From: Tissierellia bacterium
GTDB taxonomy: Bacteria; Bacillota; Clostridia; Tissierellales; Peptoniphilaceae
Direction of reading: 5' to 3'
DNA: 64,000 nucleotides
Assembly: GCA_030535395.1 (NCBI GenBank)
Contig: JAUNLK010000006.1
Span: 1 to 64,000, forward strand
Part shown: positions 17,045 to 27,395 of the stretch, in pieces
Position numbering within the stretch: the first letter of the stretch is position 1
Layout: every line of letters starts with the position of its first letter
Notes under the pieces: generated by a model
The model's input: only the letters and a program-made list of their open reading frames with translations
The model's database searches: none
What the model was told of the DNA's origin: nothing
Position numbers and translations under genes: made by a program

Positions 17045-17445
17045 GGTGAACCGTCCATATCCGCCAGGGAGATGGAGGCCAGTACTTCGTCCACCTTGCA
17101 CTGGATTTCATCCAAAATGGAGAAGGTGGAACAGTCGTCCCTCCGCTCACATCGCTCCTGGCTGCCCCCGTCACAGGTGAAGGAGAGTTCCCCCTCCAGG
17201 GCATCGATGATGGCCCCAATGGAGATCTCCTCCGGGGGCCGGGTGAGGACATAGCCCCCCTGGGCCCCCCGCAGGGAGCGCACCAATTGATGCTGCTTTA
17301 AGCGAGCGAAGAGCTGCTCCAAATAGGGCATGCTCAGATTTTCCTTTTCAGCGATGGAGGCGATGGACAGGGGGCCATTGCCGTAATGATTTGCAAGACA
17401 GTGCATGGCCATGAGGCCATAGCGCCCACGAGTAGAGAGCTTCAT
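17041..17445 (-). CDS. Rrf2 family transcriptional regulator (IscR/CymR-like)
   Basis: A 134-residue winged-helix regulator: MKLSTRGRYGLMAMHCLA, then the recognition helix region ENLSMPYLEQLFARLKQ and the wing LVRSLRGAQGGYVLTRPPEEIS. Three Cys (C-x7-C-x5-C, in the segment CDGGSQERCERRDDC) match the Fe-S-ligating Cys of IscR-type members, so it may sense Fe-S or cysteine status. In many Clostridia this gene leads an iscS-iscU-mnmA group next to alaS; here those genes are missing and it is coupled directly to the AI-2E permease. It lies 29 bases downstream of leuS. Confidence 0.88.
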   Translation of the reverse strand: MKLSTRGRYGLMAMHCLANHYGNGPLSIASIAEKENLSMPYLEQLFARLKQHQLVRSLRGAQGGYVLTRPPEEISIGAIIDALEGELSFTCDGGSQERCERRDDCSTFSILDEIQCKVDEVLASISLADMDGSP

Positions 17446-17474
17446 CCTTCCATTGCATCCTTTCTATCCAGGGA

Positions 17475-19880
17475 TCAACCAACGACGATATTGATGATTT
17501 TCCCGGGAACCACAATTTCCTTTTTGACCACCTTGTCCTGGGTGTAGCGGGCGAAGTCCTCCGTGGCCCGGAGGGCCTCCAAAATTTCGTCCTTGCCGGC
17601 AGTTCGGGACAGGGTGATGCGGAAGCGGACCTTGCCATTGATTTGAACGGGCATTTCCACTTCATCGCTGATGGCCTTCTTGGGGTCGAAGACGGGCCAC
17701 TGCTGCTGGTGGAGATAGCCGCCGAGATCTGCAATTTGCCAGAGCTCTTCCGTAATGTGGGGCGCCACGGGGTTTAGGAGAATGAGGAAAGTGGCCAGGT
17801 CCTTCTTGGTGATCTTTCCCTCTCTGTTGAAGGCATTGATGAGGGTCATGAGCTGGGCGATGGCCGTATTGGCCTTTAGGTGCTCGTAGTCGTGGCTCAC
17901 TTTTTGGATGGTCTGGTGGATGAGCTGTTCCAAATTCTTGGAATAGCCCTCTCCCTCCACCAGGGCGTCCTGGAGGGCCCACACCCGTTCCAGGAAGCGG
18001 CGGCTCCCCTTGACCCCATCGTCGGACCACTTGACGGATTTTTCGAAGTCGCCAATGAACATCTCATAGGTCCTCAGGGTGTCGGCGCCGTAGTCCCGAA
18101 CAATGTCGTCGGGATTGACCACATTGCCCCGGCTCTTGCTCATCTTTTCGCCGTTTTCCCCCAAAATCATGCCGTGGCTGGTCCTCTTCAGATAGGGCTC
18201 CTTGGTGTTGACCACGCCGATGTCGTAGAGGAATTTGTGCCAGAAGCGGCTGTAGAGGAGGTGAAGGGTGGTGTGCTCCATGCCCCCATTGTACCAATCC
18301 ACGGGCATGAAGTAGTCCAGATTTTCCCTCCGGGCAATGCCGCCATCGTAGTTGGGATCGGTGTAGCGGAGATAGTACCAGCTGCTCCCCGCCCAGTTGG
18401 GCATGGTGTCGGTCTCCCGCTTGGCGGGGCCGCCGCACTTGGGACAGGTGGTGTTCACCCAGTCCTCCAGCTTGGCCAGGGGACTCATGCCATTGTCGGT
18501 GGGCTCGTAGTTTTCCACATCGGGGAGGGTGAGGGGCAGCTCCTTTTCATCCAGGGGCACCCAGCCACAGGATGCACAGTGGACCATGGGAATGGGCTCT
18601 CCCCAGTAGCGCTGTCTGGAGAAGACCCAGTCCCTGAGTTTGAAGTTCACCTGGCGCTGTCCGATGCCCTTCTCCTCCACCCACTGGAGCATGGCCTCTA
18701 TGGCCTCGGGGACATTTTTGCCATTGAGGAAATCGGAATTGATGAGGATGCCCTCTCCGGTGTAGGCCCCCTCCTCCACATTGCCCCCATCAATGACGGG
18801 AATAATGGGGAGCTCAAAGGCCTTGGCAAACTCCCAGTCCCGCTGATCGTGACCGGGCACGGCCATAATGGCCCCGGTGCCATAGCTCATGAGGACATAG
18901 TCGGAAATCCAAATGGGCATGAGTTTTCCACTGGCGGGATTCACCCCGTAGAGTCCCTCCAGGGGCACCCCGGTCTTTTCCTTGGACATCTCCGTCCGCT
19001 CGAAGTCGCTCTTTAGGGTGACTTCCTTGAGATAGCCATCGATGTCGGCGGCATTTTTCAGCTCGTCCTTGTACTTGGCCACCAGGGGGTGCTCCGGGGC
19101 CACCACCATATAGGTGGAACCAAAGAGGGTGTCGGGGCGGGTGGTGAAGACCTCCAGCTCATCGGGCTTGCCCTCCACTTGGAAGCGAATCTTGGCCCCT
19201 TCACTCTTGCCGATCCAGTTTCGCTGCTGAATTTTCACCGGCTCAATGAAGTCCAGCTCATCCAAATCCTCCAGGAGGCGGTCGGCATACTCGGTGATTT
19301 TCAGCATCCACTGGCTCATCTTCCGGTGGATGACGGGAGTGCCGCAGCGCTCACATTTTCCCTGAACCACCTCTTCATTGGACAGGCCCACCTTGTCATT
19401 GGGACACCAGTTGATGGTGGCATCGGCCTTGTAGGCCAGACCCTTTTTGTAGAGCTGGAGGAAGATCCACTGGGTCCACTTGTAGTAGTCGGGATCGGTG
19501 GTATTGATCTCCCGGGACCAGTCAAAGGAAAAACCAATGCTCTTCAGCTGTTTTTTAAAGCGGGCGATGTTTTCCGCCGTGACCTTGGTGGGGTGGACCT
19601 TGTTTTTAATGGCGTAGTTTTCCGTGGGCATGCCAAAGGCGTCCCAGCCCATGGTGAAGAGAACACTCTCCCCTTCATAGCGTCTCTTTCTGGCGACGAT
19701 GTCCAGGGCCGTATAGGGCCGGGGATGGCCCACGTGGAGGCCCTGACCCGAGGGATAGGGAAATTCCACCAGGGGGTAAAATTTCTTCTTGCCAGGAGTC
19801 AGTTCCGCCCTGTAGATCTCATGCTCGTCCCAAAAGTCCTGCCATTTCTTTTCGATGATATTGGGATTATATTCTCTCAT
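17475..19880 (-). CDS. leuS: Leucyl-tRNA synthetase
   Basis: An 801-residue class I synthetase, normal bacterial length. The HIGH motif reads HVGHPRPY ([18 protein letters not shown]), the CP1 editing domain includes [21 protein letters not shown], zinc-type Cys pairs are present (CERCG, CASCG, CPKCG), and the KMSKS loop is intact ([14 protein letters not shown]). It charges tRNA-Leu; one such tRNA is encoded at 6.1 kb. It lies 36 bases after asnS and 29 bases before the Rrf2 gene, in one long transcription unit that begins near nrdR. There is no room for a T-box leader. Confidence 0.98.
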   Translation of the reverse strand: MREYNPNIIEKKWQDFWDEHEIYRAELTPGKKKFYPLVEFPYPSGQGLHVGHPRPYTALDIVARKRRYEGESVLFTMGWDAFGMPTENYAIKNKVHPTKVTAENIARFKKQLKSIGFSFDWSREINTTDPDYYKWTQWIFLQLYKKGLAYKADATINWCPNDKVGLSNEEVVQGKCERCGTPVIHRKMSQWMLKITEYADRLLEDLDELDFIEPVKIQQRNWIGKSEGAKIRFQVEGKPDELEVFTTRPDTLFGSTYMVVAPEHPLVAKYKDELKNAADIDGYLKEVTLKSDFERTEMSKEKTGVPLEGLYGVNPASGKLMPIWISDYVLMSYGTGAIMAVPGHDQRDWEFAKAFELPIIPVIDGGNVEEGAYTGEGILINSDFLNGKNVPEAIEAMLQWVEEKGIGQRQVNFKLRDWVFSRQRYWGEPIPMVHCASCGWVPLDEKELPLTLPDVENYEPTDNGMSPLAKLEDWVNTTCPKCGGPAKRETDTMPNWAGSSWYYLRYTDPNYDGGIARRENLDYFMPVDWYNGGMEHTTLHLLYSRFWHKFLYDIGVVNTKEPYLKRTSHGMILGENGEKMSKSRGNVVNPDDIVRDYGADTLRTYEMFIGDFEKSVKWSDDGVKGSRRFLERVWALQDALVEGEGYSKNLEQLIHQTIQKVSHDYEHLKANTAIAQLMTLINAFNREGKITKKDLATFLILLNPVAPHITEELWQIADLGGYLHQQQWPVFDPKKAISDEVEMPVQINGKVRFRITLSRTAGKDEILEALRATEDFARYTQDKVVKKEIVVPGKIINIVVG

Positions 19881-19916
19881 TTTGGCTCCTTACCTTCTGA
19901 TTATTAGCTTTCTCCC

Positions 19917-21296
19917 TTAGAACTGGGCATTGCCCACAGTTCTGGGGAAGGGAATGACGTCGCGGATATTGCTCATGCCGGTGACATACATGACGGCCCG
20001 CTCAAAGCCCAGGCCGTAGCCGGAGTGCACCACGCTGCCGAAGCGGCGCAGATCCAGATACCACTGGTACTCTTCCTTGTCCAGGCCCAGGGCATCCATT
20101 TTCCCTTCCAGAACTTCCAGCCGCTCTTCCCGCTGACTGCCCCCGATGATCTCCCCAATGCCGGGCACCAGGAGGTCGCAGGCGGCCACAGTCTTGCCGT
20201 CCTCGTTCTCCCTCATGTAGAAGGCCTTGATCTCCTTGGGATAGTCGGTGATGAAGACGGGCTTCTTGTAAATTTTTTCAGTGATGTAGCGCTCGTGCTC
20301 CGTCTGAAGGTCGATGCCCCACTCCACGGGGTACTGGAATTTTTCCCCGGACTCCTGGAGGAGCTCCACGGCCTTGGTGTAGCTGATCCTCTCGAAGTCG
20401 TTGTCCACCACATTGTGGAGGCGGTCCAGAAGCTCCTTGTCGATGAACTCGTTGAAAAATTCCATCTCATCGGGGGCGTGTTCCAGGACATAGCCAATGA
20501 TGTACTTGAGCATCTCCTCGGCATTGTCCATATTGTCGGAGAGATCGGCAAAGGCCATCTCGGGCTCAATCATCCAAAATTCCGCGGCGTGGCGGGCGGT
20601 GTTGCTGTCCTCCGCCCGGAAAGTGGGTCCAAAGGTGTAGACATTTCTAAAGGCGTGGGCAAAGGCCTCCCCCTGGAGCTGGCCGGACACGGTGAGATTG
20701 GTGGCCTTGCCAAAGAAGTCCTGGCTGAAGTCCACGGCCCCGTCCTCCACGGGCACATTCATCAGATCCAAAGTGCTCACCCGGAACATCTCCCCCGCCC
20801 CCTCGGCATCGGAGCCTGTGATAATGGGGGTGTTCACATAGACGAAGCCCCGCTCTTGGAAGAACTGGTGGATGGCAAAGGCCAAAAGACTCCGGACCCT
20901 GAAGACCGCCTGGAAGGTATTGGTCCTGGGACGGAGGTGGGCCTTGGTTCTCAAGTATTCAAAAGTGTGGCGCTTTTTGGCAATGGGATAGTCGGTGCTG
21001 GAGGCAAAGAGGGGCTCAATTTTTGTGGCGTGGATTTCCACATCCTGTTTTGCCCCGGGGGATGCCACCAGAGTCCCCGTCACCCTCAGGGAACTGTAGA
21101 GGGGCAGATGGGAGACTTCGTCAAAATTTTCCAGATCAGGATTGTAAACCACTTGTATGGACTTGTAGCCGCTGCCGTCCCCCAATTGAATAAAAGCAAA
21201 ATTCTTGGAAGCTCTGGATGTCTTAATCCAACCGTCCACTGTCACTTCCCGATCCACATGGGCACTGTAGTCCCCAAGTAATGTTCGAATCTCCAA
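19917..21296 (-). CDS. asnS: Asparaginyl-tRNA synthetase
   Basis: A 459-residue class IIb synthetase with an N-terminal OB-fold ([26 protein letters not shown]) and a catalytic domain with motif 2 ([24 protein letters not shown]), [14 protein letters not shown] and the C-terminal motif 3 [26 protein letters not shown]. The -RTVGNAQF end and the [11 protein letters not shown] segment mark AsnS rather than AspS. The start is TTG (21294-21296), supported by AGGAGG six bases upstream. The organism also has GatAB, so the latter probably serves Gln-tRNA(Gln) formation. It lies 10 bases after rarA. Confidence 0.97.
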   Translation of the reverse strand: MEIRTLLGDYSAHVDREVTVDGWIKTSRASKNFAFIQLGDGSGYKSIQVVYNPDLENFDEVSHLPLYSSLRVTGTLVASPGAKQDVEIHATKIEPLFASSTDYPIAKKRHTFEYLRTKAHLRPRTNTFQAVFRVRSLLAFAIHQFFQERGFVYVNTPIITGSDAEGAGEMFRVSTLDLMNVPVEDGAVDFSQDFFGKATNLTVSGQLQGEAFAHAFRNVYTFGPTFRAEDSNTARHAAEFWMIEPEMAFADLSDNMDNAEEMLKYIIGYVLEHAPDEMEFFNEFIDKELLDRLHNVVDNDFERISYTKAVELLQESGEKFQYPVEWGIDLQTEHERYITEKIYKKPVFITDYPKEIKAFYMRENEDGKTVAACDLLVPGIGEIIGGSQREERLEVLEGKMDALGLDKEEYQWYLDLRRFGSVVHSGYGLGFERAVMYVTGMSNIRDVIPFPRTVGNAQF

Positions 21297-21306
21297 CTGT
21301 GTCCTC

Positions 21307-22635
21307 CTATAAAGTTTCCTCGGGCTCTCTTGCGCCCTGATATAAGCGGTCTAAATGCTCGCGAATCTTCCCCTCATGGCCGTGATGGGTGGGTTGGTAG
21401 TATCTCTTCTGGGGCACGTCCAGGGGCAGATAGCGCTGGGGGACAAATCCCCCGTAGCGGTGGGGATTTTTGTAGGGCTCCTTTCCCTCCAAGGGCTGCC
21501 TGGGGTCTCTCAGGGCAGAGGGAATTTCATTGCCCTTGTACTTCTTCACATCCTCCATGGCCAAGTTCAAGGCCTGATAGGAGCCATCGGACTTGGGGGC
21601 GGAGGCGAGATAGGTGGTGGCCTGAGCCAGGGGGATCCTCCCCTCGGGCATGCCCACAATGCGCAGGGCCTCAAAGGCGCTCACCGCCAGGGGAAGGGCG
21701 TGGGGATCGGCATTGGAGATGTCCTCCGAGGCCGAGATGATGAGTCTCCGGGCGATGTACTCGGGATCCTCCCCACTGGAGAGCATCTTGGCCAGATAGA
21801 AGATGGCCGCATCGGGATCCGATCCCCGAATGCTCTTGATAAAGGCGGAGATGGTGTCGTAGTGCTGATTGCCATCCCGGTCGTAGTGGAGGTGCCCCTC
21901 CAGCAGGGAGGAGTTCATGAGCTCGGGGGTGATGACCCCCTCCCCAAGGTCGTTTTTGGGCGCACTCTCCACCAAAATTTCCAGGGCATTGTAGAGGGCC
22001 CGGCCGTCCCCCTGGGCGCTCTTTAGAAGGGCCTCCCTACTTCCCCCTTTAAAGATGATTTTTCTGCCTCCATAGCCCAGCTCCTCATCCTCCAGGGCCC
22101 GCTGGAGGAGCTCCTCCAAGTCCCCCTGGGACAGGGCATAGAGGGGAATCACCTGCATCCTGGAGAGGAGGGCCTGATTCATGTAAAAATAGGGATTTTC
22201 CGTGGTGGCCCCAATGAGGACGATCTTCCCCTTCTCCAAATAGGGCAGGAGGACGTCCTGCTGGGATTTGGTAAAGCGGTGAATCTCATCCAAAAAGAGG
22301 ACGCTCTGCTTCCCCGTGAGCTTCAAGAGCTCCTCGGCACCTCCGAGGACCTCCCTGAGTTCCTTGACATTGCTGGTCACTGCCGAGAGGCGGACAAATT
22401 CCCTGCCACTTTCCAGGGACAGGAGCTCCGCCAAAGTGGTCTTTCCAATTCCAGGGGGCCCGTAGAGGAGGATGGAAGGGAGAAAGCCCCCCTCCAGAAT
22501 TCTGGAAAAGTACTTTCCCTCCCCAATGACATGGGACTGGCCCGCCATCTCCCCCAGGCTCTGAGGTCTAAGGCGCTCCGCCAAGGGAGCGGAGCGCCTG
22601 AGGTCCTTTTGAAGTTGGAAATCAAATAGATCCAT
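21307..22635 (-). CDS. rarA: Replication-associated recombination protein A (RarA/MgsA)
   Basis: A 442-residue AAA+ ATPase of the clamp-loader clade: [22 protein letters not shown], Walker [14 protein letters not shown], Walker [18 protein letters not shown], sensor 1 [20 protein letters not shown], then the tetramerisation domain ([43 protein letters not shown]). RarA acts at stalled replication forks together with SSB. Its ATG shares one base with the stop of the racemase gene (TAATG), a typical translational coupling. Confidence 0.96.
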   Translation of the reverse strand: MDLFDFQLQKDLRRSAPLAERLRPQSLGEMAGQSHVIGEGKYFSRILEGGFLPSILLYGPPGIGKTTLAELLSLESGREFVRLSAVTSNVKELREVLGGAEELLKLTGKQSVLFLDEIHRFTKSQQDVLLPYLEKGKIVLIGATTENPYFYMNQALLSRMQVIPLYALSQGDLEELLQRALEDEELGYGGRKIIFKGGSREALLKSAQGDGRALYNALEILVESAPKNDLGEGVITPELMNSSLLEGHLHYDRDGNQHYDTISAFIKSIRGSDPDAAIFYLAKMLSSGEDPEYIARRLIISASEDISNADPHALPLAVSAFEALRIVGMPEGRIPLAQATTYLASAPKSDGSYQALNLAMEDVKKYKGNEIPSALRDPRQPLEGKEPYKNPHRYGGFVPQRYLPLDVPQKRYYQPTHHGHEGKIREHLDRLYQGAREPEETL

Positions 22636-23708
22636 TAGGATTCAATGACCTTTTCCACATACTCCGAAGTGTTCAGGGAGAGGACGGACACATAGTCCAG
22701 GTGGAATTTCAGTACATCCCCCACTTGATAGTCCTTTTCCCCGTCGGTGACATCCACAATGGTGTGGTCTGAGGACTGACCCAGCATTCTCAGGCCCTCA
22801 TCGTGGGGCACCAAGTGCTCGATGTCCACGTCCTGCTTGCCCACGGCGATGATGGCCCGCTTGCGAACCCCTAGGTCGTCGAAGTGGGGCTTGCGGCCAA
22901 AGGCATCCCTGCCCAGGTCCTCGTGGGGAGGCACGGAGGGTTTTTCCTTGCACTCGATGATCTGCGCTTCCAGAGTCCACACGTCGGGGTGGAGGCCCTC
23001 CATGAGTTCCCCATAGGCGGACTCGGTGCCCAGAACCATCACCTCGCCCAGGCGAAGATTGTTGATTCCCGACAGGTCCTCCTTGCCCACCAGGTAGACA
23101 CTGGAGGAGTTGCCCCCGGAGACCATTTCCACTTTGTAGCCGTAGCGCTCTTCAATGCCCTTGGCATAGGCCACCAGCTCATCCAGGATGTACTTCTTGG
23201 GAATGACCGCTCCGTAGCAAGTGAGATTGACCCCCACGCCATGGAGGGTGAGATTTTTGTACTCATTGAGAACCAGCTCCACGGCCTCGTAGAAGTGCTC
23301 CTCCTTGTAGAAGCCCTCTCTCAAATCCCCCAAGTCCACCATGAGGACCACCTTGTGGTTCTTTCCTGCCTTTTCAGCCGCTTCATTGAGGGCCTTCAGG
23401 GTGGCAATTTCACTGTTGAAGCTGATATCGGCGTATTTCACCACATCGTCCACCTCGGAGAGCATGGGGATGCGCATGAGGATCTTGGGCAGCTCAAATT
23501 CCTGGAGGCGGACCAGATTTTGAATTCTGGAGTCGGCCAGATAGTCCACCCCGCCCCGGACCACGGCGGCTGCCACTTCGGGATTGCCGCAGTAGACTTT
23601 GGTCACTGCTGCCAGGGTCTCAATGCCATTTTCTTGAAGCAAATTTTTCAAAGTGCGGGCATTTTCCTCCAGTTGTTTGGTGTTGATGGTCATCCGTGGA
23701 TATCTCAT
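22635..23708 (-). CDS. orr: PLP-dependent ornithine/alanine racemase-like enzyme
   Basis: A 357-residue fold-type III PLP enzyme of the alanine racemase N-terminal-domain family, close to ornithine racemase Orr of amino-acid-fermenting Clostridia. The PLP lysine is in [18 protein letters not shown] (about residue 37). The barrel continues with [43 protein letters not shown] and [10 protein letters not shown]. Orr interconverts L- and D-ornithine, feeding D-ornithine aminomutase; no aminomutase genes are in the window. A related lysine or broad-specificity racemase cannot be excluded. It overlaps nrdR by four bases and rarA by one. Confidence 0.82.
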   Translation of the reverse strand: MRYPRMTINTKQLEENARTLKNLLQENGIETLAAVTKVYCGNPEVAAAVVRGGVDYLADSRIQNLVRLQEFELPKILMRIPMLSEVDDVVKYADISFNSEIATLKALNEAAEKAGKNHKVVLMVDLGDLREGFYKEEHFYEAVELVLNEYKNLTLHGVGVNLTCYGAVIPKKYILDELVAYAKGIEERYGYKVEMVSGGNSSSVYLVGKEDLSGINNLRLGEVMVLGTESAYGELMEGLHPDVWTLEAQIIECKEKPSVPPHEDLGRDAFGRKPHFDDLGVRKRAIIAVGKQDVDIEHLVPHDEGLRMLGQSSDHTIVDVTDGEKDYQVGDVLKFHLDYVSVLSLNTSEYVEKVIES

Positions 23709-24172
23709 ATGCGATCCTCCTTGGCCCTCTTGAGGCCCTCCAATTCTTTCATGAAGCTTTCAACATCTCTAAACTGACGATAGACCGATGCAAAGCGAAC
23801 ATAGGCCACTTCGTCGATCTCCTTTAAGCGATGGATGATCATTTCCCCGATCTCCTCGCTCTTCACCTCCCGAACCATGCGGTTTTGAAGGCTGCGCTCT
23901 ATATCATCCACCAGCTCGTCCAGCTGCTGTATACGGACGGGCCGTTTCTCCGTGCTCTTCATCAAGCCGGTCAGGATCTTGTTTCGGTCAAATACTTCCG
24001 CCGTTCCATTTTTCTTCCGAACCATGACGGGAACTTCCTCCACCCGTTCGTATGTGGTGAATCGCCTGTGACACTGGACACATTCTCTTCGCCGACGAAT
24101 GGATGAGCCCTCTTCCGTTGGCCGGGAATCCACAACTTTGGACTCTTCACACCGACAGTAGGGACAGTGCAT
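23705..24172 (-). CDS. nrdR: Transcriptional repressor NrdR
   Basis: A 155-residue NrdR: N-terminal zinc ribbon MHCPYC...[12 protein letters not shown] and a central ATP-cone ([33 protein letters not shown]). NrdR binds NrdR boxes upstream of ribonucleotide reductase genes and represses them according to ATP/dATP. AGGAGGAG precedes the ATG. It follows ftsZ, behind the ftsZ terminator, with no separate promoter recognised, so it may depend on read-through. The ftsZ-nrdR order recurs in Clostridia. No nrd gene is in the window. Confidence 0.96.
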   Translation of the reverse strand: MHCPYCRCEESKVVDSRPTEEGSSIRRRRECVQCHRRFTTYERVEEVPVMVRKKNGTAEVFDRNKILTGLMKSTEKRPVRIQQLDELVDDIERSLQNRMVREVKSEEIGEMIIHRLKEIDEVAYVRFASVYRQFRDVESFMKELEGLKRAKEDRI

Positions 24173-24179
24173 ATCTCCT

Positions 24180-24213
24180 CCTAATAAAGAAACGTATCCC
24201 TGAGGATACGTTT
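24180..24213 (-). terminator. Terminator after ftsZ
   Basis: Perfect 10-bp stem AAACGTATCC/GGATACGTTT with a 4-base loop, followed by CTTTATTAG on the minus strand. The T tract is short and broken, so some read-through into nrdR is likely. Confidence 0.75.
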
Positions 24214-24221
24214 CATCTCAC

Positions 24222-25307
24222 CTACTTTTTCCGTAGAAAGGGAGGAATGTGCAGCTCGCCATCCCGGGCCTGGCGCTTGCGATCTTCCCCAGGAGCGGCG
24301 TTTTTCTCCCCAATCGTAGATTTCTTATCCTTAAATGATGGGCCTTTATCTTGGTATGCGTCAAATTCTGTGGCAATGACGGTAATTTTGACCATATCTT
24401 TCAGAGATTCATCAATGCCGGCACCAAAGATAATATTGGCATCCTCATCGACGGTGCTGCGGATGAGATCCGCTGCCTCATTCATCTCAAAGATTCCCAG
24501 GTCATTGCCCGCAGTGATATTGAGAAGAACGGATTTGGCCCCTTCGATGGAAGTTTCCAAGAGGGGGCTCTCCACGGCTGCTCGGGCGGCCATGGTGGCG
24601 CGGTCGTCGCCCTCGGCGTAGCCGATGCCCATGTGGGCAATGCCCTTGTCTTCCATAATGGTCTTGACGTCGGCAAAGTCCAGGTTGATGAGATTGGGCA
24701 CGCTGATGAGATCAGAGATGCCCTGAATCCCCTGTTTCAAAATTTCGTCGGCCATTTCAAAGGCCTGTGCAAAGGTGGTTTTCTTGTCCGAAATATTGAA
24801 GAGGCGGTCGTTGGGGATGATGACCAGTGTGTCCACTTTGCCCTTCAATTGCTCGATGCCCTTTTCCGCTTGCTTCATGCGGCGAGCGCCCTCGAAGCTA
24901 AAGGGGCGGGTGACTACCCCCACAGTGAGGGCCCCCAAGTCCCGGGCAGTTTCTGCAATGACGGGGGCGGCCCCAGTTCCGGTGCCCCCACCCATACCGG
25001 CCGTGATGAAGACCATGTCTGCACCCTGGAGGGCGTCTCGAATTTCATCGACACTCTCTTCAGCGGATTGCTCGCCCACCTCAGGATTGGCGCCGGCGCC
25101 CAAACCACGGGTGACCTTTTCGCCAATCTGTATTTTCGTTTCGGTGAGGGAATTTTTCAAAGCTTGGCGGTCGGTGTTAATGGCGATAAATTCTACCCCC
25201 TGCACCCCAGCTTCAATCATGCGATTGACAGCGTTGTTGCCCCCACCGCCAACGCCTGCCACTTTGATTTTGGCAAATTCCTCTTGGTCCATATCAAATT
25301 CCAACAT
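24222..25307 (-). CDS. ftsZ: Cell division protein FtsZ
   Basis: A 361-residue tubulin-like GTPase. It begins [30 protein letters not shown], has the GTP-binding signature [11 protein letters not shown], the T7 loop NLDFADV, and the C-terminal peptide [10 protein letters not shown] that binds partner proteins. It polymerises into the Z-ring at the division site. The start is the ATG at 25307: AGGAGG lies 6 bases upstream and the start matches other Bacillota FtsZ proteins, while nearer or longer in-frame starts have no usable ribosome site. It has its own strong promoter in the divIB-ftsZ gap. There is no ftsA upstream. Confidence 0.98.
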   Translation of the reverse strand: MLEFDMDQEEFAKIKVAGVGGGGNNAVNRMIEAGVQGVEFIAINTDRQALKNSLTETKIQIGEKVTRGLGAGANPEVGEQSAEESVDEIRDALQGADMVFITAGMGGGTGTGAAPVIAETARDLGALTVGVVTRPFSFEGARRMKQAEKGIEQLKGKVDTLVIIPNDRLFNISDKKTTFAQAFEMADEILKQGIQGISDLISVPNLINLDFADVKTIMEDKGIAHMGIGYAEGDDRATMAARAAVESPLLETSIEGAKSVLLNITAGNDLGIFEMNEAADLIRSTVDEDANIIFGAGIDESLKDMVKITVIATEFDAYQDKGPSFKDKKSTIGEKNAAPGEDRKRQARDGELHIPPFLRKK

Positions 25308-25360
25308 AAGCATCCTCCTATTGCCCCACGGCACGGTTTTTTCAGATCATATATACCTTT

Positions 25361-25389
25361 ATTTTATTAAGAAAGCCCAGACAAGTCAA
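25361..25389 (-). promoter_or_regulatory. Promoter of ftsZ
   Basis: Minus-strand TTGACT, 17-base spacer, TAAAAT, in the 103-base gap between divIB and ftsZ. Each hexamer matches the sigma-A consensus at five of six positions. This allows ftsZ to be expressed independently of the upstream dcw genes. Confidence 0.82.
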
Positions 25390-25410
25390 GAAAACAGGGA
25401 TCTTTGTGGC

Positions 25411-26313
25411 TCAACTGTCCCCCTCATTCTCCTGAGGGGCCTCCTTTTGGGGGCTGTCCTCCCCCTTTTCCCCCTCACTGGGGAGATGGGCGCCCTGCTC
25501 CCCCTCTAAGAGGGCGGTCTCCTCCCCATTGCGCACGGCCACGGGGTGGTCGGTGATGTCCAGGAGGATGGTGTCGAACTTCTCATTGGAGCTCTCCAGC
25601 TTGGCCCGAATGGCCTCCAGCTGGGCGACCTTGTACTCCGCCTCCCGATAGGAGCGCACCAGGACCGTGCCGTCGTCCTTGGTCTTGATCTCCATGCCCT
25701 GGGGCAGGATGGTCACCGAGCGGACATCCTTGGCCACCTTGGACCTCATGAGGGTCTGGATGAAGTTGGCCTTTCCCTGATTTTCCGTATCCTGGAAGAT
25801 GGGCAGGCCCAGGTGCTCCTTGGACACGGGGATCCCCATGAGCTGGGGCACATCGGGCTTGAAGTTCCGGGTCACTTCCAGGCCCTTGAAGTCTTCATCC
25901 ACCAGGACATAGCCCCCATTGGTCTCCACCTGCATAAAGGGCTCTTTCTCTGTAATTTGCACCCAGAGGGTCCGGGGAAATTGGTACTTCAGTCGGCTCC
26001 TGTCCACATAGGGGATTTTCTCCAGTTCCCCCGAGATGGTCTTTCGGTTCATGAAAAGATAATTGGCCCCTCGAAGCTCATCGGTGACGGCCCGTACGGT
26101 GCTCTGAGGAATGCGCTGAAGTCCCGTAATGCGAATCTTATCCACGGTGAGGGCGTAGCTAAAACCAAAGGCCGCCCCCGCCAGCAGTAAAACGAGGACC
26201 ATCAGGGCCAGGACTCTCCTGAAGAGGTATTTCTGCCGCCTCTTTTTCCGCCGCCGCTGCTGGGCCCCACTGGGCCTCCCATCCTGGGGCCTCTTTTGTC
26301 TTCTCTCCGTCAT
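25411..26313 (-). CDS. divIB: Cell division protein FtsQ/DivIB
   Basis: A 300-residue single-pass membrane protein: a basic cytoplasmic N-terminus (RRRKKRRQKYLFRR), one hydrophobic helix (VLALMVLVLLLAGAAFGFSYAL, about residues 34-55), a POTRA domain (VDKIRITGLQRIPQSTVRAVTDELRGANYLFMNRKTI) and a beta domain (FPRTLWVQITEKEPFM, GYVLVDEDFKGL). The C-terminus is a Glu/Gly-rich low-complexity tail. It works with FtsL and DivIC in the divisome outside the membrane. It overlaps murG by four bases. Confidence 0.93.
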   Translation of the reverse strand: MTERRQKRPQDGRPSGAQQRRRKKRRQKYLFRRVLALMVLVLLLAGAAFGFSYALTVDKIRITGLQRIPQSTVRAVTDELRGANYLFMNRKTISGELEKIPYVDRSRLKYQFPRTLWVQITEKEPFMQVETNGGYVLVDEDFKGLEVTRNFKPDVPQLMGIPVSKEHLGLPIFQDTENQGKANFIQTLMRSKVAKDVRSVTILPQGMEIKTKDDGTVLVRSYREAEYKVAQLEAIRAKLESSNEKFDTILLDITDHPVAVRNGEETALLEGEQGAHLPSEGEKGEDSPQKEAPQENEGDS

Positions 26314-27395
26314 GATCCCACGACCCGGAGGATCTCTTCCACGATTTTTTCATCGGCCCGGGGATTGGCCATGGCCCTGGAGGCCTCTCCCATGGAAGCG
26401 GAGAGCTCTCGGTCTCCCAGAATTTTTTCCATTCCTGCATAGAGCTTCGCCCCGGTGAGTTCCTCCTCCTCTATGACCAGGGAGGCGGCGGCTCTTTCGT
26501 AGCTCTTGGCATTGTGCCACTGGTGATTGCCCGCGGTGTAGGCCTTGGGGATGAGGATGGAGGGCAGGCCCATGGCGCTGATCTCCGCCAGGGTCATGGC
26601 GCTGGAGGAGGCGATGACCAGGTGGCTCTTTTTCAAAAGTTCGGGGATTTCGTGGCTGTAGTTGAGTACCGTGTAGGCATTTTCGTCCCAGCCGCCAAAC
26701 TTCTCGGCATCCGCCACAAATTTTTCGTAGTGATCCTTCCCGGTGATGTGGATCAGCTGAAAGGGGGGATGGGGGTGGTCCCTCATCATTTCCAGAACTG
26801 CCTCATTGGTGGATTCCTGGCCCCCGCTGCCCCCGAAACTCAGGACCAGCTGTTCCTCGCCAGAGGCCTGGGAGACGGCGTCCCGGAAGGCCCTGCGAAT
26901 GGGGTTTCCGGTGAAAACTTTCTTCACTTCCCCGGGGAAGTACTCCTCCGCCTCGGGAAAGGAGAGGCAGATGCTCTGCACCCTCCGGCCCAAGAGGCGA
27001 TTGGTCTTTCCGGGATAGGCATTTTGCTCCTGAATCATGGTGGGGATGCCACTCATCTGGGCCTTGAGGAGGATGGGGGCACAGACATAGCCCCCAGTGC
27101 CAAAGACCAGATGGGGCTTGAATCTTTTGATGATGCCACTGGCATCCTTGAGGCCCTTCATGAGCTCATAGAGACTCAAAAAGGAGTCCTTGTTGATTTT
27201 TTTCCGGGGGAGGCCCTTCACTCGAATGGTTGCGAAGTCAATCCCCTCTCGAGTCACCAGCTCCTCCTCCAGGGAGCCCTTCTTCCCCACATAGAGGATC
27301 TCCACATCTGGAACTGTGTTTTTCAATTCATCGATAATCGACAGGGCGGGGTAGATGTGCCCCCCGGTGCCCCCGCCGGAAAAAATTACTCTCAT
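26310..27395 (-). CDS. murG: UDP-GlcNAc:lipid I N-acetylglucosamine transferase MurG
   Basis: A 361-residue GT-B glycosyltransferase: N-terminal glycine loop FSGGGTGGHIYPALSI, FGTGGYVCAPILLKA, QEQNAYPGKTNRLLGR, then the donor-binding domain with SFGGSGGQESTN, ASSSAMTLAEISAMGLPSILIP and AGNHQWHNAKSYE. It converts lipid I to lipid II at the inner membrane face. The GGSGGQ loop usually reads GGSQGA, a small variation. Coupled to ftsW (ATGA) and divIB (four-base overlap). The order ftsW-murG-divIB is standard, but murC or murB, often found here, is absent. Confidence 0.97.
   Translation of the reverse strand: MRVIFSGGGTGGHIYPALSIIDELKNTVPDVEILYVGKKGSLEEELVTREGIDFATIRVKGLPRKKINKDSFLSLYELMKGLKDASGIIKRFKPHLVFGTGGYVCAPILLKAQMSGIPTMIQEQNAYPGKTNRLLGRRVQSICLSFPEAEEYFPGEVKKVFTGNPIRRAFRDAVSQASGEEQLVLSFGGSGGQESTNEAVLEMMRDHPHPPFQLIHITGKDHYEKFVADAEKFGGWDENAYTVLNYSHEIPELLKKSHLVIASSSAMTLAEISAMGLPSILIPKAYTAGNHQWHNAKSYERAAASLVIEEEELTGAKLYAGMEKILGDRELSASMGEASRAMANPRADEKIVEEILRVVGS

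Noticed and set aside
23705..24221. NrdR box upstream of nrdR
   Set aside because: I looked for paired NrdR-box palindromes in the ftsZ-nrdR gap and saw none; the only inverted repeat there is the ftsZ terminator.
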